A stretch of DNA of 64,000 nucleotides from Pseudomonas frederiksbergensis (lineage in GTDB: Bacteria > Pseudomonadota > Gammaproteobacteria > Pseudomonadales > Pseudomonadaceae), in the NCBI RefSeq assembly GCF_003732275.1, contig NZ_MOBM01000039.1:62001-126000 (forward strand), written 5' to 3'. Under the pieces are notes generated by a model that did no database searches, was not told where the DNA came from, and saw nothing but the letters and a program-made list of their open reading frames with translations. Position 1 is the stretch's first letter. Every line of letters starts with the position of its first letter. This document shows, piece after piece, positions 9,871 to 18,815 of the stretch. The position numbers and the translations under genes were made by a program.

Positions 9871-11799
9871 ATGCGCAGTCGCCTTTTCAATCTTTTTTCG
9901 TGTTTGCTTCTTACAGCCGCTGCCGCTCAAACCGCCCAGGCGGTGGACCTGTCCACTCAACGCCAGTATTACGATGAAGCCAAGCGTGCCTTGGCCAAAG
10001 GCGATTCCGGCCCTTATTTCCGTTACAGCCAGGCCCTGCGCGATTATCCGCTGGAGCCCTATCTGGCCTATGACGAATTGACCGCGCGTCTGAAAACCGC
10101 GAGCAACGCCGAAATCGAGAAATTCCTCGCCGAACATGGCGACCTGCCGCAAGCCAACTGGATGAAGTTGCGCTGGCTGCGCTGGCTGACCGAACGCGGC
10201 GATTGGGCAACCTTCGTCAAATATTATGACCCCAAACTCAATTTCACCGAACTGGACTGCCTGAACGCGCAGTATCAGATCAGCCATAACCGCAAGGCTG
10301 AAGGCTACGCCAACGCCGATAAACTCTGGCTGACCGGCAAAACCCAACCCGACGCTTGCGATGGTGTGTTCGGCATGTGGGCCGCCGATGGCCAACTGAC
10401 TGAACAGAAACGCTGGGAACGCACCAAGCTCGCCGCCCAGGCACGCAACTATCCGCTGGCCAACAGCCTGATCAATAGCCTGACGACACTCGCCCCGCGC
10501 GGTCGCCTGCTAGTGGATGTGGCACAGAATCCCGAGCTGCTCAATCAGCCATCGCGCTTCATCCCGGCCGATGAACCGATGTCCGACATTGTCAGCCTCG
10601 GCCTGCGCCGCCTGGCCCGTCAGGATCCGGACAAGGCCATGGCCCTGCTCGACGGTTACGCCAGCAGCATGCACTTCTCCCGCGACGAAAAAGTCGCGAT
10701 TGCCCGGGAAATCGGGCTGACCCTCGCTCGTCGTTTCGACAGCCGCGCGCTCGATGTAATGACCAAATACGACCCGGAGCTGCGGGACAACACCGTTTCC
10801 GAATGGCGTTTGCGCCTGCTGTTGCGCCTGGCCCGTTGGGACGATGCCTATCAGTTGACCCGCCGCCTGCCCCAGGACCTGGCCACCACCAACCGCTGGC
10901 GTTACTGGCAGGCTCGCAGCCTGGAGCTGGCGCAGCCACAGAATCCGGAAGCACAGACGCTTTACAAGGGCCTGGCTCGCGAGCGCGACTTCTACGGTTT
11001 CCTGGCGGCTGATCGCTCGCAATCCCCCTATTCGCTGAACAACAAACCGCTGGTGCTCAGTCAGGCGCTGATCAACAAGGTGCGCAATACCCCGGGCGTG
11101 CGACGGGCCCTGGAATTCCATGCCCGCGGGCAGATCGTCGATGGTCGGCGCGAGTGGTACCACGTCAGCCGGCACTTCAGCCGTGACGAAATGGTCGCCC
11201 AGGCGAAACTGGCTTACGACCTGAAATGGTATTTTCCGGCGATCCGTACCATCAGTCAGGCGCAGTATTGGGACGACCTGGACATCCGCTTCCCGATGGC
11301 CCACCGCGAAACCCTGGTGCGCGAAGCCAAGGTCCGTGGCCTGCACTCGAGTTGGGTGTTCGCCATCACCCGCCAGGAAAGCGCCTTCATGGACGACGCC
11401 CGCTCTGGTGTCGGCGCCAGTGGCTTGATGCAACTGATGCCTGGCACCGCCAAGGAAACCGCGCGCAAGTTCAGCATTCCCCTCGCTTCGCCGCAGCAAG
11501 TGTTCGATCCGGACAAGAACATTCAGCTCGGTGCCGCTTACCTGAGCCAGGTCCACAGCCAGTTCAACGGCAACCGTGTCCTAGCCTCCGCCGCTTACAA
11601 CGCCGGCCCCGGCCGCGTACGTCAATGGCTGCGTGGCGCCGATCACCTGAGCTTCGATGTGTGGGTGGAAAGCATCCCGTTCGACGAAACCCGGCAGTAC
11701 GTGCAAAACGTGCTGTCGTACTCGGTGATCTACGGCCAGAAGCTCAACTCACCACAACCGTTGGTGGATTGGCATGAACGGTATTTCGACGATCAATGA
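9871..11799 (+). CDS. slt: Soluble lytic murein transglycosylase
   Basis: Cleaves the glycan strands of peptidoglycan in the periplasm, forming 1,6-anhydro-muramyl ends. 642 residues from the ATG at 9871, chosen because MRSRLFNLFSCLLLTAAAAQ then TAQA gives a clean signal peptide; an upstream ATG at 9847 would only lengthen the n-region. The long alpha-superhelical U and linker domains occupy residues about 25-470, and the C-terminal SLT lysozyme-like domain contains the catalytic glutamate E503 in ITRQESAF, followed by GASGLMQLMPGTA and the AYNAGPGRV motif. Family length is normal and the catalytic set is complete. Confidence 0.95.
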   Translation: MRSRLFNLFSCLLLTAAAAQTAQAVDLSTQRQYYDEAKRALAKGDSGPYFRYSQALRDYPLEPYLAYDELTARLKTASNAEIEKFLAEHGDLPQANWMKLRWLRWLTERGDWATFVKYYDPKLNFTELDCLNAQYQISHNRKAEGYANADKLWLTGKTQPDACDGVFGMWAADGQLTEQKRWERTKLAAQARNYPLANSLINSLTTLAPRGRLLVDVAQNPELLNQPSRFIPADEPMSDIVSLGLRRLARQDPDKAMALLDGYASSMHFSRDEKVAIAREIGLTLARRFDSRALDVMTKYDPELRDNTVSEWRLRLLLRLARWDDAYQLTRRLPQDLATTNRWRYWQARSLELAQPQNPEAQTLYKGLARERDFYGFLAADRSQSPYSLNNKPLVLSQALINKVRNTPGVRRALEFHARGQIVDGRREWYHVSRHFSRDEMVAQAKLAYDLKWYFPAIRTISQAQYWDDLDIRFPMAHRETLVREAKVRGLHSSWVFAITRQESAFMDDARSGVGASGLMQLMPGTAKETARKFSIPLASPQQVFDPDKNIQLGAAYLSQVHSQFNGNRVLASAAYNAGPGRVRQWLRGADHLSFDVWVESIPFDETRQYVQNVLSYSVIYGQKLNSPQPLVDWHERYFDDQ

Positions 11800-11802
11800 T
11801 CT

Positions 11803-11927
11803 GTAGGCGCTGCCGCAGGCTGCGATCTTTTCCGCAACTGTAAAAAATGCCCGCCTCTTTCGAGGCGGGCATTTTTGTTTGCAGCACAAGGCAAGATCAA
11901 AAGATCGCAGCCTGCGGCAGCGCCTAC
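11803..11927. repeat. REP doublet, family A, with a terminator in its loop
   Basis: GTAGGCGCTGCCGCAGGCTG at 11803 and the inverse ending at 11927. The loop holds the slt terminator. The last bases of the fic gene, including its TAG stop, lie in the right arm. Confidence 0.85.
11842..11877. terminator. Bidirectional terminator between slt and fic
   Basis: AAAA, stem ATGCCCGCCTC (11847-11857), loop TTTC, stem GAGGCGGGCAT (11862-11872), TTTTTG. Serves the convergent slt and fic genes. Confidence 0.88.
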
Positions 11928-13012
11928 ACAGATCTTGACCGTGCCGCGGTCTGCTTGCCAAGTCCGGTCAAGCGATACCGTTGAGCCGGACTATTGGGCG
12001 ACTCGGGGTTTGTCATTTCAATCAAATCGGCGGCTAACGCCGGTTTGAGATAGTTAGCCCGAAACGTTGCCTTGTGAGCCAATCCGACCTCTGTCATCAA
12101 CTCACTGACCTTCAGCGGACCGCTTCCATCGAGAGCCCAAAGCAATTTCGCTACTTGGTCGGTTACTTGGTCGGTTACTTGGTCGGTTACTGGCTCGCTC
12201 CTGGCGGCCTCCAGAAGGGCAAGGCTCAGCGCTCGCAGCATGAACTCGACAAAAGGAGTTGATTCGGCCAATTGGTCGGCAGCCGATAATGCGGCGTAAT
12301 AATCGTCCTGCTGCTCTCGAATTACCGCTTCGACCGGCAGATAAGCCAGCACCGGTCGCCATTGACTGAGTATCAAGGTCTGCCAAAGGCGACCCATACG
12401 CCCATTACCGTCGGCGAAAGGATGGATGAACTCAAACTCGTAGTGGAAAACACAGCTAGTGATCAACGGATGCCAGTCCGAAGCTGCGAGCCATGCCAGC
12501 AAATCATCCATCAAATGCCCAACGCGACTCGGTGGCGGCGCCATATGAACCAATTTCTCGCCACGGTAGATGCCCACCCCGGCTCGACGAAGCTGCCCAC
12601 AGTCGTCAATCAATCCCCGCATCAGCAACTCATGCGCCTGGAGCAGGTCGGACCGGCTGCTCGGCTGCCACTGCGGCATGGATTCATAGGCTGTAAAAGC
12701 GTTACGTACTTCCTGGATTTCTCGTGGCAGGCCAAGCACTCGCTGCCCTGCCAGAACGGCAGTCACCTGTTCAATGCTCAGGGTGTTGTTCTCGATCGCC
12801 AAAGAAGCCTGAATCGTACGAATTCGATTACTACGGCGCAGTTGAGGCGTCTGCCGACGATCATCCATCGCCGAAAGCTGACCAATTTGTTCACTGATCT
12901 CAGCGATCAACGCCAATATTCTTGTGGTCAGGGTCAACGGTGGTTGATAACGGCTCATATCCTCATCCAGGCTCGCAACAGAGGCCGACATAATGCCCGA
13001 ACGCGGCCGCAT
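11924..13012 (-). CDS. Fic-domain protein (putative AMPylator) with C-terminal winged-helix region
   Basis: Fic enzymes transfer AMP, or another NMP, to target proteins. The catalytic motif HPFADGNGRMGR (H197-R208 in this numbering) is complete. An N-terminal inhibitory helix motif S-x3-E-N is visible (S70, E74, N75 in ASLAIENN), making this a class II, self-inhibited Fic protein. After the Fic domain comes a four-residue repeat VTDQ, three times (V275-Q286), encoded by a perfect 12-base tandem repeat, then a C-terminal winged-helix-like region (SGPLKVSELMTEVGLAHKATF). The start is uncertain: 13012 has GAGG nine bases upstream; 12991 and 12958 (MSRYQPPLTL) are alternatives that keep both motifs. 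No antitoxin-like neighbour is present. The stop codon is provided by a REP element. Confidence 0.9.
   Translation of the reverse strand: MRPRSGIMSASVASLDEDMSRYQPPLTLTTRILALIAEISEQIGQLSAMDDRRQTPQLRRSNRIRTIQASLAIENNTLSIEQVTAVLAGQRVLGLPREIQEVRNAFTAYESMPQWQPSSRSDLLQAHELLMRGLIDDCGQLRRAGVGIYRGEKLVHMAPPPSRVGHLMDDLLAWLAASDWHPLITSCVFHYEFEFIHPFADGNGRMGRLWQTLILSQWRPVLAYLPVEAVIREQQDDYYAALSAADQLAESTPFVEFMLRALSLALLEAARSEPVTDQVTDQVTDQVAKLLWALDGSGPLKVSELMTEVGLAHKATFRANYLKPALAADLIEMTNPESPNSPAQRYRLTGLGKQTAARSRSV
12155..12190. repeat. 12-base tandem repeat, three perfect copies, inside fic
   Basis: TTGGTCGGTTAC three times in a row. The unit is a multiple of three, so copy-number change alters the VTDQ linker length but not the frame. 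Confidence 0.95.
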
Positions 13013-13080
13013 TTATTTAAACCTCGTGGCCATTTTCGATCTTTGATGGAATCGAAAAGATCGTCCCGAACCGGCAGTGC

Positions 13081-14859
13081 CTACACTCGCAGATCGGTTT
13101 CGGCTTTGCCGTCATTGAACTGCAACGCCGCCAACCGTGCATACAGCGCATTACTGGCAATCAACTCCTGATGCGTCCCCACCGCCACCAGTTTCCCTTG
13201 GTCCATCACCGCGATCCTGTCGGCGTTTTTCACTGTGGCCAGTCGGTGGGCGATGACCAGTGTGGTGCGATTTTTCATCAGGCTGGGCAGGGCTTGCTGG
13301 ATCAGGTGCTCACTTTGGGCGTCGAGGGCGCTGGTGGCTTCGTCCAGCAGCAGGATCGGCGCGTCCACCAGCAGCGCCCGGGCGATGGCCAGGCGCTGGC
13401 GTTGCCCGCCGGATAAACCGAGACCAGCGTCGCCCAGGTGTGTCTGGTAGCCGTTGGGCATTTGCTCGATGAAGTCGTGGGCATAGGCGATTCTCGCGGC
13501 TTCCTGGACCTGAGCCAAAGTCGCCGTCGGGTGGCCGTAGCGAATGTTCTCTTCGATGCTGCCGAAGAACAGCGCCGGGGTTTGCGAGACGAGGGCAAAA
13601 CAGCGACGCAGGTCCAGAGGATCGAGCTGGGTCAGCGGCACACCGTCCAGCAGGATGCGTCCTTCGATGGGGTCGTAAAAGCGCAACAGCAGGTCATACA
13701 CCGTCGACTTGCCGGCACCGGACGGCCCGACCAATGCAAGGGTTTCGCCAGCATTGATAGTCAGATCAAGACCATCGACAGCATAACTTTGCGGACGCGA
13801 CGGGTAGGAAAAACGCACATCTTGCAGCACCAGATCGCCCTTCACCCGCTCAGGCAACGTCACCAGGCCCCGGGTCGGTGGCTGGATGATGTTTTCCGAA
13901 CGCAATAACTCGGCAATCCGCTCCGCTGCCCCTGCCGCACGCTGCAGTTCGCCGATCACTTCACTCAACGTGCCGAAGGCACCGCCGACGATCAGGCTGT
14001 AAAAGACGAACGCTGCCAGCTCACCCGCGGAAATCCGCCCGGCGATGACATCCATGCCACCGACCCAGAGCATTACCCCGACCGCACCCAACACCAGCAG
14101 GATCACCAGGGTAATCAACCAGGCGCGCTGGAAGATGCGCTTGCGGGCAGTGTTGAAAGCCTCTTCCACGGTCGTGGCAAAACGTTGCTCGTCCTGGACC
14201 TGATGGTTGTAGGCCTGCACGGTTTTGATCTGGCTCAGGGTTTCGGAGACATAGCTGCCGATTTCGGCAATCCGGTCCTGGCTCAGACGCGACAGGGTGC
14301 GCACCCGGCGACCAAAAATCAGGATCGGCGCGACCACCAGCGGCAACGCGACCACCACGATGCTGGTGAGTTTGGGGTTGGTGATGAACAGCAAGACAAT
14401 CCCGCCGATCACCATCAGCCCATTACGCAGGAACAGCGACAGCGAAGAGCCGATTACCGATTGCAGCAGCGTGGTGTCGGCAGTCAGCCGCGACTGGATC
14501 TCGGAGCTGCGGTTGTCTTCATAGAACCCCGGATGCAGGTAGACCAGATGGTTGAACACCCGACGGCGGATGTCGGCGACAACGCGCTCGCCGATCCACG
14601 ACACCAGGTAAAACCGTGCAAAGGTGCCAATCGCCAGCCCCATCACCAGCAGCATGAACACGCCGATGGATCGGTTGAGCAAATGCGGCGACTGGGTCAT
14701 GAAACCCTGATCCACCAGCAGGCGAATCCCCTGCCCCATGGACAAAGTGATGCCGGCAGTGACGATCAACGCCAGCAAGGCACCCAAAGCCGGCCAGCGA
14801 TAAGGCGCGAGGAAACGGCTGGCCAGACGAATGGCGCGGCGGTGACGGGAAGAGAGCAT
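13081..14859 (-). CDS. ABC exporter, fused membrane and ATPase domains (MsbA/LmrA type)
   Basis: Half-transporter of 592 residues: six transmembrane helices in residues about 15-300 (first helix PALGALLALIVTAGITLSM), then an ATPase domain with Walker A GPSGAGKST, Q-loop SQTPALFFGSIEENI, signature LSGGQRQRL, Walker B ILLLDEATSALD and the switch histidine in VIAHRL. It should dimerise and export a lipid or drug-like substrate across the inner membrane; the substrate cannot be told. It is not the msbA of the lipid A locus by context. The start at 14859 has GGAT upstream; two earlier in-frame starts add up to seven residues. Followed by a degenerate REP-like stretch. Confidence 0.9.
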   Translation of the reverse strand: MLSSRHRRAIRLASRFLAPYRWPALGALLALIVTAGITLSMGQGIRLLVDQGFMTQSPHLLNRSIGVFMLLVMGLAIGTFARFYLVSWIGERVVADIRRRVFNHLVYLHPGFYEDNRSSEIQSRLTADTTLLQSVIGSSLSLFLRNGLMVIGGIVLLFITNPKLTSIVVVALPLVVAPILIFGRRVRTLSRLSQDRIAEIGSYVSETLSQIKTVQAYNHQVQDEQRFATTVEEAFNTARKRIFQRAWLITLVILLVLGAVGVMLWVGGMDVIAGRISAGELAAFVFYSLIVGGAFGTLSEVIGELQRAAGAAERIAELLRSENIIQPPTRGLVTLPERVKGDLVLQDVRFSYPSRPQSYAVDGLDLTINAGETLALVGPSGAGKSTVYDLLLRFYDPIEGRILLDGVPLTQLDPLDLRRCFALVSQTPALFFGSIEENIRYGHPTATLAQVQEAARIAYAHDFIEQMPNGYQTHLGDAGLGLSGGQRQRLAIARALLVDAPILLLDEATSALDAQSEHLIQQALPSLMKNRTTLVIAHRLATVKNADRIAVMDQGKLVAVGTHQELIASNALYARLAALQFNDGKAETDLRV

Positions 14860-15126
14860 GAAGATCATCCGATGGCGCAACCAATGGTTTTAACTCGACC
14901 AAGCCTACACCGGTCAATGGAGTTAAACGCTGTAAATCATAATGAGTCGGGTTAATTATGACCGCCAAGACTAGTGGCTAGAGATTATTGGTCTAAAGTC
15001 CGGGTGGAAACGTCAGGGTATTTCTGATGGACTGAAGATGCCGACCTGAAAGATCGCAGGGAGTTGTCACAGCCCGGTCACTTGGCGGTTTTACAGTAAG
15101 CACACAACCTGATGAGGAGACAGGCC

Positions 15127-15306
15127 ATGTCCTTGCAAAACAGCAGCGATGACAAGATTCCAGTGATCCGCACGCAGCCAGACCAGTCTCTGGGTTGCTC
15201 GATTATTGATAAGGATGGGCACGAAGTACCGATCACTGAAAACATGATCCAGGACGCTTGCCGCGAACTGGAAAAGCGATTGGTCAAGCCTGCCGAACAA
15301 GAGTGA
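15127..15306 (+). CDS. Small conserved Pseudomonas protein, 59 aa (PA1571-like)
   Basis: Acidic soluble 59-residue protein, MSLQNSSDDKIPVIRTQPDQ and onward, without membrane segments or signal. I associate it, tentatively, with a Pseudomonas family named after PA1571; function unknown. A good Shine-Dalgarno GAGGAGA precedes the ATG by six bases and a rho-independent terminator follows 20 bases after the stop, so it is a monocistronic real gene despite its size. The neighbourhood (acnA, aer, cco) is consistent with the PA15xx region of P. aeruginosa. Confidence 0.75.
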   Translation: MSLQNSSDDKIPVIRTQPDQSLGCSIIDKDGHEVPITENMIQDACRELEKRLVKPAEQE

Positions 15307-15326
15307 TATAGCCACCGTCTTCTTGA

Positions 15327-15351
15327 CCCGGCTCTGATGGCCGGGTTTTTT
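15327..15351 (+). terminator. Terminator of the 59-aa gene
   Basis: Stem CCCGGC, loop TCTGATG, stem GCCGGG followed by TTTTTT, on the plus strand. Confidence 0.88.
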
Positions 15352-15380
15352 ATGGGTGCTTTTCCGGAAATGGTGGTGCG

Positions 15381-15480
15381 CCCATCGCGAGCAGGCTCGC
15401 TCCCACATTTAAACTCAGTCGTATAGAAAACCTATATTCACTGAAGATCTATTGTGGGAGCGAGCCTGCTCGCGATGGGG
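15381..15480. repeat. REP doublet, family B
   Basis: CCCATCGCGAGCAGGCTCGC... at 15381 and the inverse GAGCCTGCTCGCGATGGGG ending at 15480; the copies point the opposite way to those at 7560. Directly after it lies the pdxB stop codon. Confidence 0.9.
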
Positions 15481-15492
15481 CCACCTCGATTT

Positions 15493-16635
15493 TCAGACAG
15501 TCGTAGCACCCAACGCCGCCACGATCCGCTGCAACGCCGGCGAATCCTCCTCGATCCGCACCTTCAACCCATCGATCTCACGCCGCAGAGGGTAATGCTT
15601 GCGCAGTGCATCGAATGCCGCACGCTGCTCGCTCACGTTGCCTACAAGGCTGCGACGGAAATTCGCGTCGTCACGGCGTGGGTCGTACACGCCCCGGCAC
15701 AACATCGCCAGTGCCCAGGCCGGATCGCTGTCGGCGTTCAACGTCACTGCCGACAACCATGGCGCCGGCAGCAAGTCGTTCAGGTTGATCTGTTCCGGCT
15801 GCTCAAGGAACTCGCAAAGCGCCTGATAGATCTGCGCCGTCCCGCGCTGCCTGCCGTCAAGGCTGTAACCGGCAATGTGCGGCGTCGCCAGCACACACAA
15901 CTCGGCCAGTGCCACATCGACCTCGGGCTCGCCCTCCCAGACATCCAGCACCGCTTGCAGGTCTTCACGTTGCAATAGCACTTGGCGCAGGGCGGCGTTG
16001 TCGATCACCGGGCCGCGACTGGCGTTGATCAGCCAGGTGCCGGGCTTGAGTTGGTTCAACCGGTTCTTATCGAACAGATGCCAGGTCGCCTGAGGGCCTT
16101 GCTTGTCCAGCGGGGTGTGCAGACTGATGACGTCGCATTGCTCGATGATCTGCTCGAGACTGACGTATTCGCCCCCCTCAGCGGCTTGCCGTGGGGGATC
16201 GCAGACCAGCACGTTCCAGCCCAGACCTTGCAGAACCTTGACCAGCCGCCCGCCCACTTCACCGGCGCCGACCACACCGTAGGTGCGTTGAGTCAGGTCG
16301 GCACCTTCGATTTCGGCCAGGGTCAGCAGGCTGCCCAGCACGTAATCGACCACCCCCCGGGCATTGCAGCCTGGCGCGCTGGACCAGGTGATACCGGCCT
16401 GTTGAAAGTAATCCAGATCCAGGTGATCGGTGCCGATGGTGCAGGTGCCGACGAAGCGCACCTTGCTGCCTTCAAGCAATTCGCGGTTGACGTTGGTCAC
16501 CGAGCGCACCAACAGCACATCGGCCTGCTCGACAGTGGCGCGGTCGATGGCACGTCCAGGCACCCGGCGGATTTCACCGAAACCTGCGAAGAAGGCATCG
16601 AGCAGCGGGATATTTTCGTCGGCAACAATCAGCAT
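15493..16635 (-). CDS. pdxB: Erythronate-4-phosphate dehydrogenase
   Basis: Second step of the DXP-independent branch of pyridoxal phosphate synthesis: oxidises 4-phosphoerythronate with NAD. 380 residues from the ATG at 16635, which has AGGAG six bases upstream and gives the family start [16 protein letters not shown]. Domains: D-2-hydroxyacid dehydrogenase catalytic part, Rossmann motif [12 protein letters not shown] near residue 120, catalytic Arg in [10 protein letters not shown], Glu in DVWEGEPEV, His in [13 protein letters not shown], and the PdxB-specific C-terminal dimerisation domain. In-frame codons run far upstream of 16635 but they cover a REP element and are not coding. Confidence 0.96.
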   Translation of the reverse strand: MLIVADENIPLLDAFFAGFGEIRRVPGRAIDRATVEQADVLLVRSVTNVNRELLEGSKVRFVGTCTIGTDHLDLDYFQQAGITWSSAPGCNARGVVDYVLGSLLTLAEIEGADLTQRTYGVVGAGEVGGRLVKVLQGLGWNVLVCDPPRQAAEGGEYVSLEQIIEQCDVISLHTPLDKQGPQATWHLFDKNRLNQLKPGTWLINASRGPVIDNAALRQVLLQREDLQAVLDVWEGEPEVDVALAELCVLATPHIAGYSLDGRQRGTAQIYQALCEFLEQPEQINLNDLLPAPWLSAVTLNADSDPAWALAMLCRGVYDPRRDDANFRRSLVGNVSEQRAAFDALRKHYPLRREIDGLKVRIEEDSPALQRIVAALGATTV

Positions 16636-16980
16636 GGCAGGCTCCTTTGGCGGATCGGCAGTGTAGGCGGAGATGACCGTGATGGGCCAGCAGGCATTGT
16701 TCACCTCAGGTGCAAAAGCACCACCTGTCCCTGTGGCGAGGGACTTGCTCCCGTCCGGCTGCGAAGCAGTCGTAAAGACTGATGCCGCGGTATGTCTGAA
16801 AAAAGGGGGGGCTGATTTTGGGGCTGCTGCGCAACCCAGCGGGAGCAAGCTCCCTCGCCACAGAGGGTGGGAACATCTGCAAAACCGATTACAAATCCCT
16901 AACACAGGACTTTTCCTGACCACTGCGTCAAGGCGTAGAATGCGCCGCCTTGCGCATCAAAATCCTTTGGACGTTTCGCC
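16636..16980. other. 345-base gap between pdxB and the MATE gene
   Basis: Divergent promoter region of pdxB and the MATE exporter gene. Apart from the REP doublet at 16731-16863 I see no further structure; no consensus operator was found. A TAGAAT near 16935 could be the -10 of the MATE gene, without a good -35. Confidence 0.5.
16731..16863. repeat. REP doublet, family C (TGTGGCGAGGGAGCTTGCTCCC)
   Basis: CTGTGGCGAGGGACTTGCTC at 16731 and its inverse (GCGGGAGCAAGCTCCCTCGC, then CACAG) ending at 16863. The left copy has one base changed in the hairpin (GGGACTTGCTCCC instead of GGGAGCTTGCTCCC-type). Confidence 0.88.
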
Positions 16981-18390
16981 TTGAATTCCGTGACTGACCG
17001 CCCCACCGCTATTTCCCTCAACCGCCCGGCCCGGGTTCGCCTGGAGCTGAAAAACCTGCTCGGCCTGGCGTTGCCGATCATGATCGCGCAACTGGCGACC
17101 ACCGCCATGGGCTTCGTCGATGCGGTGATGGCCGGTCGTGTCGGGCCTCGAGATCTGGCGGCCGTCGCGCTGGGCAACTCGATCTGGGTACCGGTTTTTC
17201 TGCTGATGACCGGCACACTGCTGGCCACCACCCCGAAAGTCGCCCAGCGTTTCGGCGCCGGCACTCACAGCGAGATTGGCCCGATCGTGCGTCAGGCGTT
17301 GTGGCTGGCGCTGGTGGTGGGGTTGATGGCGACCGGCATGCTGTTCAGCGCCGAACCGATCCTGCACATCATGAAGGTCGACCCCGAGCTGATCGGCCCG
17401 TGCATGCAGTATCTGCACGGCATCGCCAGCGGCCTGCCTGCCGTCGCGTTCTATCACGTGCTGCGCTGCTTCAGTGATGGCCTGGGTCGCACCCGGCCGG
17501 CCATGGTCCTTGGCCTGTGTGGGTTGGCGCTGAACATTCCGCTCAATTACATTTTCATCTACGGCCACTTTGGTGTGCCGGCCATGGGTGGCGTCGGCTG
17601 CGGCTGGGCCACGGCGATTGTGATGTGGGTGATGGCGCTGGGCATGGCCGGCTGGGAGCGCTGGGCGCCGGCCTATCAGGCGAGCCAGTTGTTCAGCCGT
17701 TTCGACTGGCCACAGTGGTCAGTGATCAAGCGTTTGCTGGGCATCGGCCTGCCGATCGGTATCGCGGTGTTCGCCGAGTCGAGCATCTTCGCCGTGATCG
17801 CCCTGCTGATCGGCAGCCTCGGCGCCACCGTGGTCGCCGGGCACCAGATCGCGCTGAACTTCAGCTCGCTGGTGTTCATGATCCCCTACTCCCTCGGCAT
17901 GGCCGTGACCGTGCGGGTCGGCCAGGCGCTCGGCCGTGAGGAACCACGCGAAGCACGTTTCGCCGCCGGTGTCGGCATGGGCACCGCCCTGGCATATGCG
18001 TGCCTGTCGGCGAGCATGATGCTGTTGCTGCGTGAACCCATCGCTGCGATTTACACCGCCGACCCGACGGTGATTCGAGTGGCGGCAATGCTGATCGTGT
18101 ATTCGGCGCTGTTCCAGTTTTCCGATGCGATCCAGGTGACGGCGGCTGGCGCACTGCGTGGCTATCAGGACACGCGGGTGACGATGATCCTGACGCTGTT
18201 CGCTTATTGGGGGATTGGTTTGCCGGTGGGTTACGCCCTGGGCCTGACCGACTGGCTCGGTGCGCCGAGCGGCCCGAGCGGGCTGTGGCAGGGCTTGATC
18301 GTCGGCTTGAGTTGCGCGGCGCTGATGCTGTCGATCCGCCTGACGCGCAGTGCACGCAAGCGGATCCGCATCAGTCGTTCGGCGGGTTAA
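16981..18390 (+). CDS. MATE family multidrug efflux transporter (NorM/PmpM type)
   Basis: About 469 residues with twelve hydrophobic helices in two pseudo-repeats; begins the membrane part at [20 protein letters not shown], with the family motif [22 protein letters not shown] and the second-half counterpart [20 protein letters not shown]. Exports cationic drugs and dyes by Na+ or H+ antiport. Similar to PmpM of P. aeruginosa by my memory of its N-terminus. Start uncertain: TTG at 16981 has GGAC about nine bases upstream; GTG at 16990 is a second candidate. Its 3' end overlaps tusA by four bases in convergent orientation. Confidence 0.9.
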   Translation: MNSVTDRPTAISLNRPARVRLELKNLLGLALPIMIAQLATTAMGFVDAVMAGRVGPRDLAAVALGNSIWVPVFLLMTGTLLATTPKVAQRFGAGTHSEIGPIVRQALWLALVVGLMATGMLFSAEPILHIMKVDPELIGPCMQYLHGIASGLPAVAFYHVLRCFSDGLGRTRPAMVLGLCGLALNIPLNYIFIYGHFGVPAMGGVGCGWATAIVMWVMALGMAGWERWAPAYQASQLFSRFDWPQWSVIKRLLGIGLPIGIAVFAESSIFAVIALLIGSLGATVVAGHQIALNFSSLVFMIPYSLGMAVTVRVGQALGREEPREARFAAGVGMGTALAYACLSASMMLLLREPIAAIYTADPTVIRVAAMLIVYSALFQFSDAIQVTAAGALRGYQDTRVTMILTLFAYWGIGLPVGYALGLTDWLGAPSGPSGLWQGLIVGLSCAALMLSIRLTRSARKRIRISRSAG

Positions 18391-18638
18391 GCGAGTTTCT
18401 TGCGAATCCAGTAGAGGTAGGTGCCTGCCTCTTCGTGCTGCGCGACCAGTTCGTGGTCGAGAAACACGCAAAACTTGGGGATGTCGCGACGGGTCGACGG
18501 GTCGGTGGCGATCACCTTCAGCAGGCCGCCAGGCACCAGGTCACGGATGTGCTGGTGCAGCATCATCACCGGTTCCGGGCAATTGAGGCCGGTGGCGTCG
18601 AGGGTGCCGTCTACCGGCGTATCGATCATTTCACTCAT
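18387..18638 (-). CDS. tusA: Sulfurtransferase TusA
   Basis: 83-residue SirA/TusA-fold protein that accepts persulfide sulfur from a cysteine desulfurase and relays it for tRNA 2-thiouridine and other sulfur uses. The active cysteine is in [11 protein letters not shown] (CPxP motif), near residue 20. Shine-Dalgarno AGGAG lies six bases before the ATG. Convergent with the MATE gene and overlapping it by four bases. Single-gene unit; rlmM lies upstream on the same strand but a REP doublet separates them. Confidence 0.94.
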   Translation of the reverse strand: MSEMIDTPVDGTLDATGLNCPEPVMMLHQHIRDLVPGGLLKVIATDPSTRRDIPKFCVFLDHELVAQHEEAGTYLYWIRKKLA

Positions 18639-18710
18639 GATTTACTCCTGAAACTTGCCGGCATTGTCGCGCATTGCCGGGCTTAACGTCATCTGTGTCA
18701 TACATCGGAC

Positions 18711-18802
18711 CTGTGGGAGCGAGCCTGCTCGCGATGAGGGCATCACATCCAACATTGATACTGTCTTCTAGACCGCTATCGCGAGCAGGCTCGCTCCCAC
18801 AG
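18711..18802. repeat. REP doublet, family B, with extended arms
   Basis: CTGTGGGAGCGAGCCTGCTC at 18711 and its inverse ending at 18802. The complementarity continues a few bases outside (CGGACCTGTGGG / CCCACAGAGGTCCG, one extra base). Confidence 0.9.
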
Positions 18803-18815
18803 AGGTCCGTGTGGT

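Noticed and set aside
13013-13080. REP element between fic and the ABC exporter
   Set aside because: GATCTTTGATGGAATC and AAAGATCGTCCCG resemble family A only at the ends; the core is missing, so it is at most a decayed remnant.
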